Below the pieces are notes generated by a model. It saw only the letters and a list, made by a program, of their open reading frames with translations. It was not told the DNA's origin and did no database searches. This document shows, in pieces, positions 1 through 7,478 of a stretch of DNA of 64,000 nt. The position numbers were made by a program, and so were the translations under genes. Origin of the DNA: Echinicola salinicaeni (GTDB taxonomy: Bacteria; Bacteroidota; Bacteroidia; Cytophagales; Cyclobacteriaceae); assembly GCF_014280965.1 (NCBI RefSeq), contig NZ_JACODZ010000002.1, positions 1 to 64,000 of the forward strand. The letters run 5' to 3'. How positions within the stretch are numbered: the first letter of the stretch is position 1; every line of letters starts with the position of its first letter.

Positions 1-76
1 TTAACCTGTTGAGATAATGAAAAGCTATTGTCGAGAAATGAATAATTGTTTTGCAAAGAGAAAGCCAAGCGGTAAA

Positions 77-1033
77 ATGAAAAAGGTTTTAGTTTATACA
101 TTGATATTGCTGCTGTCTGCACCTATGCTGGTACAGGGGCAGTCGAGGAAATATATCAGCCAGTTCAACTTTTTCCAGAGTTATTATAACCCTGGACTGA
201 CCGCCTATGAGGGCAGTGCGCTGAGGGGCTTTGTCCGGAACCAGTGGAGCGGTTTTGAGGGGGCACCGCGGACGATGTTCTTCAGTGCGGAGCTGGACTT
301 CGGTGAGATGAAAGGGGAGGAGGACCCGGCCCTGATGGGCAAGAATGCGGCGAGCCTGAACCTATTGTTCGATGAGTACGGTGCCTTCAGGGAAACCTCG
401 CTGGTGCTGGGCTATGCGAGCAGGATCAGGCTGACAGAAAAGCACAACCTGCGCCTGGGAGCAGGGGTAAGCTATACCAATGTCAAGCTGGACGGCACGG
501 CTATGACCGTGGAGCAGCAGAACGACGAACTGCTGGGGCAGTATATCGGAGGTTTTTCCGATATGCAGATCATCGACTTCAATGTAGGCCTGGCGCTGAC
601 GCATGAAAAGTACTACCTGTCCTATGCGATGCACCAGGTTAACGGAGGAGGCTTTTCCAGCGGGGATGAGTTCATGGACGGCAGGCCGATCAATTATATT
701 GTACAGGCCGGCTACCGGGAAGCGATCAGCGACAAGGTTGCGGTGATCGGGAATTTCTTTTACCGGAACCAGGAAGATCTTCCGGATAATGTCGAGTTCA
801 ACCTGAAGGCCCTGTTGATGGACAAATTATGGTTGGGAGCGGGGCACCGGGTGGACTATGCGAACAACCTGCAGCTGGGCTTTCTGTTGAAGCGGGTGAA
901 GGTGGGCTATGTCTATGAGTTCCCTACCAATGGGAGCTATCTCTTGCCCGGCAATACCCACGAGTTCATGGCCATATTCAGCCTGTTCAGGACCAACGAA
1001 AGGAAACATGCCAAGGAGGTATTGATCTGGTAG
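77..1033 (+). CDS. PorP/SprF family type IX secretion-associated outer-membrane protein
   Basis: Members of this family are outer-membrane barrels that accompany type IX secretion cargo; SprF of Flavobacterium is needed to export the adhesin SprB. Seen here: a hydrophobic N-terminal signal (MKKVLVYTLILLLSAP) ending near VQGQS, the family-typical opening RKYISQFNFFQSYYNPGLTA, glycine-rich alternating strands, and a length of 318 residues, usual for the family. An in-frame ATG at 17 would add 20 polar residues before the signal peptide, so I chose the ATG at 77. The gene is visibly richer in G+C than almost everything downstream. The usual partner, a very large adhesin with a C-terminal sorting domain, would be expected to the left and is outside the window. 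Confidence 0.85.
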   Translation: MKKVLVYTLILLLSAPMLVQGQSRKYISQFNFFQSYYNPGLTAYEGSALRGFVRNQWSGFEGAPRTMFFSAELDFGEMKGEEDPALMGKNAASLNLLFDEYGAFRETSLVLGYASRIRLTEKHNLRLGAGVSYTNVKLDGTAMTVEQQNDELLGQYIGGFSDMQIIDFNVGLALTHEKYYLSYAMHQVNGGGFSSGDEFMDGRPINYIVQAGYREAISDKVAVIGNFFYRNQEDLPDNVEFNLKALLMDKLWLGAGHRVDYANNLQLGFLLKRVKVGYVYEFPTNGSYLLPGNTHEFMAIFSLFRTNERKHAKEVLIW

Positions 1034-1204
1034 GGATATGATGGGGTGGAGTTACTTCCCCCTTTAGGGGGCTAGGGGGTGAGGGTAGTTTAATCGGTTA
1101 ATTGTTGAATTGTTGAATTGTTGAATCGTGGGATTGGGGGATTGAGAATTGGGAGGGGAGTTCGGTAAGGGGGGGGGATTGTGTTGGAAGATGGATGGAA
1201 GTAG

Positions 1205-1272
1205 CTGAGTCGGAGACTCAGTTTTAGGTGGTCCTGCACCTGTGCGCCGTGGCGTAGCACAGCTGACAGGAC
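1205..1272. repeat. REP-like double stem-loop
   Basis: Two adjacent hairpins. The first is CTGAGTC-GGA-GACTCAG (1205-1221). The second pairs GTCCTG (1231-1236) with CAGGAC (1267-1272) and, inside it, CTGTGC (1240-1245) with GCACAG (1257-1262). The G+C-rich, compound shape in an intergenic gap resembles repetitive extragenic palindromes. Only one copy is seen in this window, so calling it a dispersed repeat is an inference. Confidence 0.45.
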
Positions 1273-1321
1273 AACAGGTTGTTATGATGAGGTTTGGGAA
1301 AGGGACCTTATAGGGGGCAAA

Positions 1322-1345
1322 GAGGAGACGTCATGGGAACGTCCA
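1322..1345. repeat. 24-base intergenic repeat, copy 1
   Basis: The core GGAGACGTCATGGGAACGTCC-like string here recurs at 8479-8502 with one difference in 24 bases (A/G at the tenth residue of the core). It contains the 6-base palindrome GACGTC and a second half-site ACGTCC. Both copies lie in gene-free DNA of the accessory region. Confidence 0.55.
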
Positions 1346-1458
1346 TAGAAGATTTCGGTTTTATAGAGTGATATTGAAGGGTAATTTCCAGGGGAATAGT
1401 TTTTTTGTAGCGTTTTGAATGGGGATCACGTATTGTGATAGAACAAGCTTTTAGCAAA

Positions 1459-1941
1459 ATGAAAAGACTAGCCCTACTGATATTACTGATCTTTACTTTT
1501 TTTTCCTGCAATGATGATGAAATCAAGCCTTTGGGAATGCATTTTAATGGGACTTATGAACAGACCATGTATTCCGAAGAAGTTGAGGTTTGGTATGTAC
1601 ATAGCCTGGTATTCCAGGATAATGGTGATCTGGAGCAACGGATTACTATACGTGAAAGCGAGGAAGGGGATGAATTGGGCTACACAAGCTTAATGCTAGG
1701 GACTTATGAGCTTAATGAAGAGGAACTGACTGTGGTATGGGATGAATTTTATGCTTTGGAGGACCCAGAGGAGCTGTATGCTCCCAGAGCTGGATTGAAA
1801 GCCGATGAGGAGCCCTCTAATATTACGCAAACAGGCATCCTTGAGCAAATAGATGGTGGTCAGAGAATAGCCATTGAATTTCCTTGTAATGATGTACTCT
1901 CAAATTGTACAGGGAAAATAGTCTATACAAAAGTGGACTAA
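1459..1941 (+). CDS. Small lipoprotein of unknown function
   Basis: I do not recognise the family. The N-terminus is a lipoprotein signal: MKRLALLILLIFTFFSC followed by the acidic stretch NDDE, so the mature protein should be lipidated on the Cys and exported. An upstream in-frame ATG (1435) would add eight residues before this signal, so the start at 1459 is preferred. The mature part (about 145 residues) alternates short strand-like segments (FNGTYEQTMY, EVWYVHSLVFQDNGDLEQ, LGTYELNEEELTVVW), a pattern seen in lipocalin-like lipoproteins of Bacteroidota. Two Cys near the C-terminus (PCNDVLSNC) could form a disulfide. Single gene with no obvious partner. Confidence 0.7.
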   Translation: MKRLALLILLIFTFFSCNDDEIKPLGMHFNGTYEQTMYSEEVEVWYVHSLVFQDNGDLEQRITIRESEEGDELGYTSLMLGTYELNEEELTVVWDEFYALEDPEELYAPRAGLKADEEPSNITQTGILEQIDGGQRIAIEFPCNDVLSNCTGKIVYTKVD

Positions 1942-2002
1942 TTTCATGTTACCTCCAAGGTTAAAAACCAAATCATAAAATGAATAAATTGTAAAATAGA
2001 AA

Positions 2003-2430
2003 ATGGAAAGTATACAACAGATTAATTATATAAAATCCCCAATTTCAACCGTGTTAAAGCATTTACATCAGAAGAAGGCTTAGCTGAGGTTTGGACAAAA
2101 AAACTTAAGGTAAAGTCTGAAATTGGATTTGTTAATGAATTTGATTTTGATGAAGGTTATACTACCAAAATGAAAATAACGGAATTACTGGAGAACAATA
2201 AAATTGTGTGGGAGTGTATAGATTCTGATGAAGAATGGATTTGAACAAAAATAGCTTTCGAACTTATTGAAAAAGACAATGTGACAACCATTACTCTTAA
2301 ACACTTTGATTGGAGGGAACTAAGCGACTTTTACCGATGGTATAGCTATAATTAGGCGATGTTCTTATTTAGCTTAAAAACGTATTGCGAAAATCAAAAA
2401 GGATTACCTTTTCAGGAACGGGAGTTTTGA
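2003..2430 (+). pseudogene. Decayed SRPBCC/AHSA1-domain gene
   Basis: Reading from the ATG at 2003 gives ESIQQINYIKSPISTV, then the frame must shift near 2050 to continue as KAFTSEEGLAEVWTKKL and on to a typical AHSA1-like body (VNEFDFDEGYTTKMKITELL, NNKIVWECIDSDEEWI). In the shifted frame there are two in-frame stops, TGA at 2242-2244 and TAG at 2353-2355, each where Trp is expected (EEW-I-[W]-TKIAFELIEKD and SYN-[W]-AMFLFSLKTYC). Both can arise from TGG by one G-to-A change. The frame then runs to a natural stop at 2428-2430. The protein would have been about 140 residues. SRPBCC proteins bind hydrophobic ligands in a helix-grip cavity; an intact relative lies at 6583-7086. Confidence 0.75.
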
Positions 2431-2463
2431 AAAAGAAAATCAAAAAAGAAATTTCACTTTTAA

Positions 2464-2871
2464 ATGCAGCCTATGAAAAAGCAAATTATAACTTTTCTGA
2501 CATTCCAGGATGACAATGCTGAACAAGCAATGAACTTTTATGTGGAGTTATTTGAAAATTCGAAAATTATAGATATCCAACGATATGGGAAAGACGGTCC
2601 TGGAAAAGAAGGGACGCTTATTAGAGCGATATTTGAACTAAATGGCAAGCAGTTTATCTGCAGTGACAGTTATATAACACATGAATGGACTTTCACCCCT
2701 GCTGTTTCAAATTGGGTAGAATGTGAATCTGAAAAAGAGATTGAAAGTCTTTTTGAAAAGTTATCAGAAGATGGTGATATAAAGATGCCCTTAGATAATT
2801 ATGGCTTTAGTCAAAGATTTGGTTTTACAGAAGACAAATTTGGAGTTTCGTGGCAACTGAATTTAGAATAA
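2464..2871 (+). CDS. VOC superfamily protein, PhnB-like
   Basis: A 135-residue (or 132 from the second ATG at 2473) protein of the vicinal-oxygen-chelate fold, PhnB/3-demethylubiquinone-methyltransferase-like subgroup. Signs are ITFLTFQDDNAEQAMNFYVE at the start, the strand AIFELNGKQFICSDS, and the C-terminal block DNYGFSQRFGFTEDKFGVSW ending in QLNLE. Members are metal-dependent enzymes or ligand-binding proteins; the substrate cannot be told from sequence. It follows the decayed SRPBCC gene by 33 bases, and SRPBCC and VOC genes are often neighbours in Bacteroidota, so the two were probably once one unit. Confidence 0.8.
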   Translation: MQPMKKQIITFLTFQDDNAEQAMNFYVELFENSKIIDIQRYGKDGPGKEGTLIRAIFELNGKQFICSDSYITHEWTFTPAVSNWVECESEKEIESLFEKLSEDGDIKMPLDNYGFSQRFGFTEDKFGVSWQLNLE

Positions 2872-3078
2872 ATTGATATTAAACAATAGCCCCAAATAAG
2901 CAAGCTGCCAGGTAAAAATGAATATGGGGAATTGGCGAAATTATGAGTGAGGTCAAATCATTTGGTTCGTTTCAAATATTGAACTTAATTGAAATCCAAT
3001 ATTTTAGGTGATTTATTGATTTTCATATACTAGGCATTGTAGAGAAAAAGGCTAAAGTAAAATATAGTTTGAGTTGAG

Positions 3079-3876
3079 ATGAGATATAATAGAATATCCC
3101 CTCCCAAATCTATTAGTTGGCTAGTACGCTTTTTTTGGGAATTTGAAGGTGATTTTTCATCTCTGAATCCCTACAAGCAAACTATATCAGCTTCCGTCTG
3201 TCCAAAGCTGGCTTTCCAATATGAAGGAGGAATGTTTTTATCTGAAAATGGAAATGAAATTCAACTTTTTAAGAGTGGGTTTCAAAGTCAATCCAATTTA
3301 TACAGTCAAATTTCAGCGCACCAAAAGATTGGCGTTTTTGGTGCTTACTTTCATCCATACGCGCTGTCTATAATTTTTAATTTGCCTGCGAGTAATTTTA
3401 CCAATAAAAATATTGAAATATCTGAACTGCTTGGAAATGAGGGGAGAATATTAGAAGAACAAGTATTAGCTGCAACCAATACGCAGCAAAGGGTTAGAAT
3501 TATAAGCAGGTACATTGAACATAGACTGAGACGTTCTTCTTTGGAGGATATCAATTTAATAGCTGCTGTGCAATCAATAGTTATGCAAAGAGGAGCTGTA
3601 AACATTCCTAATCTTAGTGACTCACTCTTTTTGTCCCAACGACATTTAGAAAGAAAGTTTAAGAATTTGACCGGGTTTAACCCAAAAACATTTGCAAGAA
3701 TAGTCAGATTTGAAGAATGCATATCAAAAGCTATATCACAGTGTACATCATTGACCGAACTCACCTATGAACTGGGCTACTATGATCAATCACATATGAT
3801 AAAAGATTTTAAGGGGTTTTCAGGATATAGCCCACAAAATCTGTTAAGAGAAGACCTTTCAATTTTTTTTGACTAG
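3079..3876 (+). CDS. AraC-family transcriptional regulator
   Basis: A 265-residue DNA-binding regulator. The C-terminal third carries the two helix-turn-helix units of the AraC family: NIPNLSDSLFLSQRHLERKF with the linker NLTGFNPKTFARIVRFEECI, then SLTELTYELGYYDQSHMIKDF and the signature FSGYSPQNLL. The N-terminal part (PPKSISWLVRFFWEFEGD, KLAFQYEGG, IGVFGAYFHPYAL) resembles the DUF6597-type domain found in small-molecule-responsive AraC proteins. It stands alone in front of the alpha/beta hydrolase at 3937 and may control it. Length is usual for the subgroup. Confidence 0.85.
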   Translation: MRYNRISPPKSISWLVRFFWEFEGDFSSLNPYKQTISASVCPKLAFQYEGGMFLSENGNEIQLFKSGFQSQSNLYSQISAHQKIGVFGAYFHPYALSIIFNLPASNFTNKNIEISELLGNEGRILEEQVLAATNTQQRVRIISRYIEHRLRRSSLEDINLIAAVQSIVMQRGAVNIPNLSDSLFLSQRHLERKFKNLTGFNPKTFARIVRFEECISKAISQCTSLTELTYELGYYDQSHMIKDFKGFSGYSPQNLLREDLSIFFD

Positions 3877-3936
3877 AGAACAGAGAAAGTCGATTTTTTA
3901 CAATTCCTCTTCTTTACGGTACTATAGTTTTGCATA

Positions 3937-4848
3937 ATGAAACATAGACTAATAATAATAGGCCTGATTTGTGGTTTGATAATTGGTAGTTGTAAGGAGA
4001 ATAGCAAAAAAATGAAAGTAATAAAAACAAATGGGATTGAACTTTATACAGAAAGTTTTGGGATTGAAACCAATCCTGCAATTCTATTAGTAGCAGGAGC
4101 AACCGTTTCTATGCTTTACTGGGATGCGGAATTTTGTGAGAGACTGGCAGAAAAAGGTTTTTTTGTTATTCGCTATGATAACAGAGACGTTGGGAAATCA
4201 ACTTTTTACGAACCAGGAAAAGCACCCTATGACATTGTGGATTTGACTGATGACGCTATTGCAATATTGGATGGTTATAAAATTGGTCAAGCACATTTTG
4301 TGGGGATGTCATTGGGTGGGCTAATTACGCAAATAGCAGCAATAAATTATCCTAGTAGAGTCCAGACACTGACACTACTTTCTACAGGACCTTGGGGTGA
4401 TTCCGATCCAAGTATTCCAGAAATGGACACAAGTATATTAGATTTCCATAGTAAAGCAGGCACGGTCAATTGGACGAATGAAGATAGTGTTGTACACTAC
4501 TTAATTCAGGGTGCACAATTAATGAGTGGGAGGAAGCAATTTGACAAACAAAGGAGCGAAAACCTAATAAGGGCTGAATTCATAAGAGCCAATAATTTTA
4601 TAAGTATGTTCAATCATGCTACTTTGGGTGGTGGGGAAGAATTTTGGAATAGATTAGACGAAATCAAACAACCTACTTTAATTATACACGGGACAGAAGA
4701 TAAAATTTGGCATTACCAGCATGCAGGTGTTTTACTTGAAAAATTAAATGATGCTAAACTTATTACACTTGAAGGAACAGGTCACGAATTACATTTTGAT
4801 GATTGGGATACGATAATTGAAGGCATAACGAAACTGATAAAAAAATAA
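3937..4848 (+). CDS. Alpha/beta hydrolase, predicted lipoprotein
   Basis: A 303-residue alpha/beta hydrolase. The N-terminus MKHRLIIIGLICGLIIGSC is a lipoprotein signal with the lipid-bearing Cys at residue 19. The fold motifs are the nucleophile elbow GMSLGG (Ser125), the acid in HGTEDKIW (Asp255) and the base in GTGHELH (His283), with the oxyanion region near LLVAGAT. The cap contains a motif RYDNRDVGKST common in esterases of this class. The substrate is unknown; an exported, membrane-anchored esterase or lactonase is the likely role. It follows the AraC gene by 60 bases on the same strand. Confidence 0.85.
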   Translation: MKHRLIIIGLICGLIIGSCKENSKKMKVIKTNGIELYTESFGIETNPAILLVAGATVSMLYWDAEFCERLAEKGFFVIRYDNRDVGKSTFYEPGKAPYDIVDLTDDAIAILDGYKIGQAHFVGMSLGGLITQIAAINYPSRVQTLTLLSTGPWGDSDPSIPEMDTSILDFHSKAGTVNWTNEDSVVHYLIQGAQLMSGRKQFDKQRSENLIRAEFIRANNFISMFNHATLGGGEEFWNRLDEIKQPTLIIHGTEDKIWHYQHAGVLLEKLNDAKLITLEGTGHELHFDDWDTIIEGITKLIKK

Positions 4849-4893
4849 ATGAACGACTTACTATTCGAGTAGATGGCCGTGAACCATAGGCCC

Positions 4894-4973
4894 ACAGCCT
4901 GTCTCCTCTAACGGGAGTACGCCCCTTTCTCAAGGGACAGGTACCTGTTTGCAGAGTAGACAGGTAAGGCTGT
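4894..4973. repeat. Long compound stem-loop
   Basis: ACAGCCTGTCT (4894-4904) pairs with AGACAG (4958-4963) plus GGCTGT (4968-4973), with a small bulge. The loop holds further palindromes, including the perfect 12-mer ACAGGTACCTGT (4937-4948) and a CCCTT/AAGGG hairpin. It sits between two genes and is more G+C-rich than its surroundings. It resembles a REP/MITE-like element or a structured RNA; no poly-T tract follows, so a plain terminator is less likely. Confidence 0.45.
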
Positions 4974-5081
4974 TCATCAGATCAAATCTTCACTTTTTGG
5001 TAGTAGTCCAACATAATTTATCTCTCCTTTGACTTCTAAAAAGGGTTAGCTTAAAAACCATACATTTCAAACAAATTAGGT

Positions 5082-5435
5082 ATGCGAAGAATTGTTCCAA
5101 ATATTTATTCGAATGATATAGAAAAAAGTAAGGCGTTCTATATAGATTATTTAGGGATGGAATTGGCAATGGATATGGGGTGGATTTTAACTTTCGCATC
5201 CAAGGAAAATGCAACTGCCCAAATATCCATATTCCGAAATGAAAGTAATAAACCTTTAGATAACTCGGCAATTTTTTTATCAATTGAGGTTTCGGATATT
5301 GACAATTGGTATGAAAAAGCAAAGGAACAAAAGATCGAGATTATATACCCAATCACAAATGAAGATTGGGGAGTAAGGCGATTTTTTGTTAAAGACCCCA
5401 ATGGAGTTACCATTAACTTATTAATGCATCATTAG
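5082..5435 (+). CDS. VOC superfamily protein (glyoxalase fold)
   Basis: A 117-residue single-module VOC protein. It opens MRRIVPNIYSNDIEKSKAFY, followed by YLGMELAMDMGWILTFAS, the middle block FLSIEVSDIDNWYEKAKEQ, and closes with GVRRFFVKDPNGVTINLL, all standard for glyoxalase/bleomycin-resistance-like proteins. The expected metal ligand near the C-terminus is usually Glu in the position where NLL stands here, so this copy may not bind metal in the usual way. The substrate is unknown. It stands alone between gene-poor stretches. Confidence 0.8.
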   Translation: MRRIVPNIYSNDIEKSKAFYIDYLGMELAMDMGWILTFASKENATAQISIFRNESNKPLDNSAIFLSIEVSDIDNWYEKAKEQKIEIIYPITNEDWGVRRFFVKDPNGVTINLLMHH

Positions 5436-5624
5436 ACGAATATCAGTGATTATAATGGATCAATCAATATTTCTGGGGGTAAATAATTTCAAACTTAAAT
5501 TTAGTCTATCCTTGTCAGATTAAGTGTAGTTGAAGTAACAGACCTGCCTAGACAGTCAATTGCGTAAAAGGAAACACAGATGCATTATAAATAAATATCC
5601 GTGTTCATCTTTATCCATCTGTGG

Positions 5625-5897
5625 TTAATAAATAGCGCATATCAAAGCTAAAATAGACTGTTTTTCCCCGACTTTTAGGCTTGGTCCAACCTTACCCTAA
5701 ACTAATACCAAAGCTGGGGCAAAGCTGTATCAAAGCTGGGGTAAAGCTGGGGCAAAGCTGGGTTTAGCCCTCTTTTTTGTTCATAAACTCTCTTCCTGAT
5801 CCAGATTTGAAATTTGGATCCATAAATAAACGGTATTTAATAAATAGCGCATATCAAAGCTAAAATAGACTGTTTTCCCCCAGCTTTTCGGCTTGGT
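5625..5897. repeat. 61-base direct repeat, two copies flanking an 11-bp array
   Basis: Copy 1 (5625-5685) and copy 2 (5837-5897) begin TTAATAAATAGCGCATATCA and end GGCTTGGT. They match almost throughout and differ mainly in the C-run near the end. The 11-bp array at 5709-5763 lies between the copies. The arrangement suggests local duplication or recombination between copies; no coding frame crosses them. Confidence 0.7.
5709..5763 (+). repeat. Tandem array of five 11-bp units
   Basis: Five units in exact 11-base register: CAAAGCTGGGG, CAAAGCTGTAT, CAAAGCTGGGG, TAAAGCTGGGG, CAAAGCTGGGT. Eleven bases is close to one helical turn, so the same face of the DNA is presented each time. A second five-unit 11-bp array with the same framework, in the opposite orientation, is at 61565-61619. 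Confidence 0.85.
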
Positions 5898-6216
5898 GCA
5901 TTTTAATAGTAAGAAATAAGTAATTAAAGGAATCATTTGTTATCCAATATAAAATCGTGGTTTATGATTTTCAATACCAATAATTTATACTATTGACGGA
6001 TAACAAGTGGTTGATTTTCAATTAGAAAGTTGTTGGTTTTATCCTTTAGACTGTTTCTGCTACTTTTTCCCTGTTGGAGAATACTTTTGGACCAAATAGA
6101 GAAAGACCAATCAAGAACCCTATCGGAAAGGAGTATAAGAAAAAATCACATAGGGTTTAATCAAGGGAGGGATGTTTTATTTTCATTTTCCGGAAATAAA
6201 CAGGGCGAAAACTTGT

Positions 6217-6258
6217 GTAGCCAAATAGCTTCAGTTAAATTGTAGCCAAATAACTACA
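6217..6258. promoter_or_regulatory. Paired operator, probably for the adjacent ArsR regulator
   Basis: The 14-mer GTAGCCAAATAGCT (6217-6230) recurs as GTAGCCAAATAACT (6242-6255), 25 bases apart. The second copy is an inverted repeat, TGTAG-N8-CTACA (6241-6258), and the first is a weaker one (GTAGC-N6-GCTTC). The second copy ends two bases before the start codon at 6261. ArsR-family dimers bind such short inverted repeats and usually repress their own operon; assignment to this ArsR protein is inferred from position. Confidence 0.65.
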
Positions 6259-6260
6259 TA

Positions 6261-6578
6261 ATGAAATTAAGAAGAGATATATTTCAAGCTATTTCCGACC
6301 CTACAAGACGGGCAATTTTGGTTTTGCTTACCTCACAAGCTATGACTGCAGGAGCCATTGCCGAAAACTTTGATGCGGCAAGACCAACTATTTCAAAGCA
6401 CATTCAGGTTCTAAACGAATGTGATCTTGTAGAAGCCAACCAAAAAGGGAGAGAAATCTTCTATGAGCTGAAAATTGAAAAAATGAAAGAAATCGATAAT
6501 TGGTTGGAACAGTTCAGAAAAATATGGGAAAACCGTTTTGACCAACTTGACAATTTATTATCAAATCTTAAAAAATAG
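6261..6578 (+). CDS. ArsR-family transcriptional regulator
   Basis: A 105-residue winged-helix repressor. It starts with the family hallmark [20 protein letters not shown], followed by the recognition region [22 protein letters not shown] and the wing [18 protein letters not shown]. There is no Cys pair of the metal-sensing type, so it is more likely of the non-metal subgroup that is regularly paired with SRPBCC proteins. It is followed after 4 bases by such a gene (6583), which supports this. Two copies of a short operator lie directly upstream. Confidence 0.9.
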   Translation: MKLRRDIFQAISDPTRRAILVLLTSQAMTAGAIAENFDAARPTISKHIQVLNECDLVEANQKGREIFYELKIEKMKEIDNWLEQFRKIWENRFDQLDNLLSNLKK

Positions 6579-6582
6579 AAAA

Positions 6583-7086
6583 ATGAAAAGCAATCTGTTA
6601 TTCGACTTTACTGTTGATAAAAAAACGAGTACCGTTTTCATAAACCGAGAATTTGATGCGGCACAACCATTGGTTTGGGACGCTTTCACCAAACAAGAAC
6701 TCCTTGATCAATGGTGGGCACCGCAGCCTTGGAAATCGAAAACAAAGTATATGAACTTTGAAGAAGGCGGACGAAGGTTTTATGCTATGGTGAGTCCCGA
6801 AGGGGAGGAACATTGGTCGATTCAGGACTATACTTCAATTTCACCAAAGGACAATTTGCAATTCAAGGATGCTTTTGCCGACAAGGATGAAAACATCAAC
6901 GAGCAATTTCCATCTGCCAGGTGGAACTTAGACTTTAGTGAAAACAAAGGAACTACAACAGTGAAAATTTCCATTAAACACGAAAAGCTTGAAGACCTTG
7001 AAATGCATATAAAAATGGGCTTCAAGGAAGGGGTTACAGCAACTTTAAACCATTTAGCGGAATTATTATCAAATTTTAAAATTTAG
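6583..7086 (+). CDS. SRPBCC (AHSA1-like) domain protein
   Basis: A 167-residue helix-grip protein with hydrophobic ligand cavity. Signs: [29 protein letters not shown] near the start (the F-DAP-LVWxAWT-PE-L-xWW family signature in variant form), [18 protein letters not shown], and the C-terminal helix [21 protein letters not shown]. The start at 6583 lies just past the ArsR stop; a longer frame from 6538 would overlap the regulator by 41 bases. It forms an operon with the ArsR gene upstream and the DoxX-like gene downstream (4-base gap). The ligand is unknown. Confidence 0.88.
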   Translation: MKSNLLFDFTVDKKTSTVFINREFDAAQPLVWDAFTKQELLDQWWAPQPWKSKTKYMNFEEGGRRFYAMVSPEGEEHWSIQDYTSISPKDNLQFKDAFADKDENINEQFPSARWNLDFSENKGTTTVKISIKHEKLEDLEMHIKMGFKEGVTATLNHLAELLSNFKI

Positions 7087-7090
7087 GATC

Positions 7091-7465
7091 ATGAAAAGGA
7101 ATGTAATCATTTTTTGGACAGCTATTATTATCATTGCACTTTGGGAAGCCGTTATGCCAATGACCACTTGGATTTTTGCACCTGAGTATATGACTGTTGG
7201 GACAAAAGCCTTAGGTTATCCTGATTATTTTGCTTACTCATTAGCAATAGCAAAAGTCCTTGGGGTTATTGCAATCATTTACCCCAAAACACCTGGAAAG
7301 CTAAAAGAATGGGCTTATGCAGGACTTTCGTTTACGCTTATTTTTGCATTCATTAGCCACACACTTGTCGACAAAAACTTAGGATATATGATCATGCCCT
7401 TGGTTTTCTTGGGCATACTTGCGCTATCCTACTATTACAAAAGTAAAATTCCCACAATGAACTAA
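7091..7465 (+). CDS. DoxX-like integral membrane protein
   Basis: A 124-residue membrane protein with four predicted spans: FWTAIIIIALWEAVMP, an AYSLAIAKVLGVIAIIYP segment, EWAYAGLSFTLIFAFISH and MPLVFLGILALSYYY. The motif KALGYPDYFAYSLAIAKVLG followed by PKTPGKLKEWAYAG is typical of DoxX-like proteins of the DUF417/DoxX_2 type. Such genes accompany ArsR-SRPBCC pairs in many Bacteroidota. The molecular function is not known. Confidence 0.8.
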   Translation: MKRNVIIFWTAIIIIALWEAVMPMTTWIFAPEYMTVGTKALGYPDYFAYSLAIAKVLGVIAIIYPKTPGKLKEWAYAGLSFTLIFAFISHTLVDKNLGYMIMPLVFLGILALSYYYKSKIPTMN

Positions 7466-7478
7466 AAATCGAAATAAA

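Larger units (their letters stand above)
1034..1458. other. Intergenic region with several small repeats and hairpins
   Basis: About 425 bases without a convincing gene. It holds a C5/G5 hairpin just after the porP-like gene (1058-1071), three tandem copies of the 8-mer ATTGTTGA (1101-1124), a perfect 7-bp stem with a 3-base loop (1205-1221), a larger two-part stem-loop (1231-1272) and a 24-base element that recurs at 8479. Composition is G-rich on the plus strand. A short minus-strand reading frame at 1308-1526 has no features of a real gene. Confidence 0.6.
5436..6216. other. Gene-free region with direct repeats and an 11-bp tandem array
   Basis: About 780 bases without a supported gene. 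The reading frame at 6030-6245 has no recognisable domain and overlaps the ArsR operator, so I do not call it. The region holds a 61-base direct repeat (5625-5685 and 5837-5897), the 11-bp array at 5709-5763, a string around 5590-5625 (ATCCGTGTTCATCTTTATCC... ATCTGTGGTTAA) resembling a dispersed repeat seen in many bacterial genomes, and an inverted pair TTGTTATCC (5937) / GGATAACAA (5998). Confidence 0.6.

Noticed and set aside
1308-1526. 72-codon minus-strand reading frame
   Set aside because: Overlaps the repeat at 1322 and the signal peptide region of the lipoprotein gene; no domain features.
2242-2355. TGA and TAG at Trp positions as possible stop-codon recoding
   Set aside because: The same gene also needs a frameshift near 2050, and all other genes use TGA and TAG as normal stops, so decay is simpler.
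5709-5763. Possible small CRISPR array
   Set aside because: Units are 11 bases with no spacers; no cas genes in the window.
6030-6245. 71-codon reading frame on the plus strand
   Set aside because: No recognisable domain, odd composition, and its end overlaps the operator of the ArsR gene.
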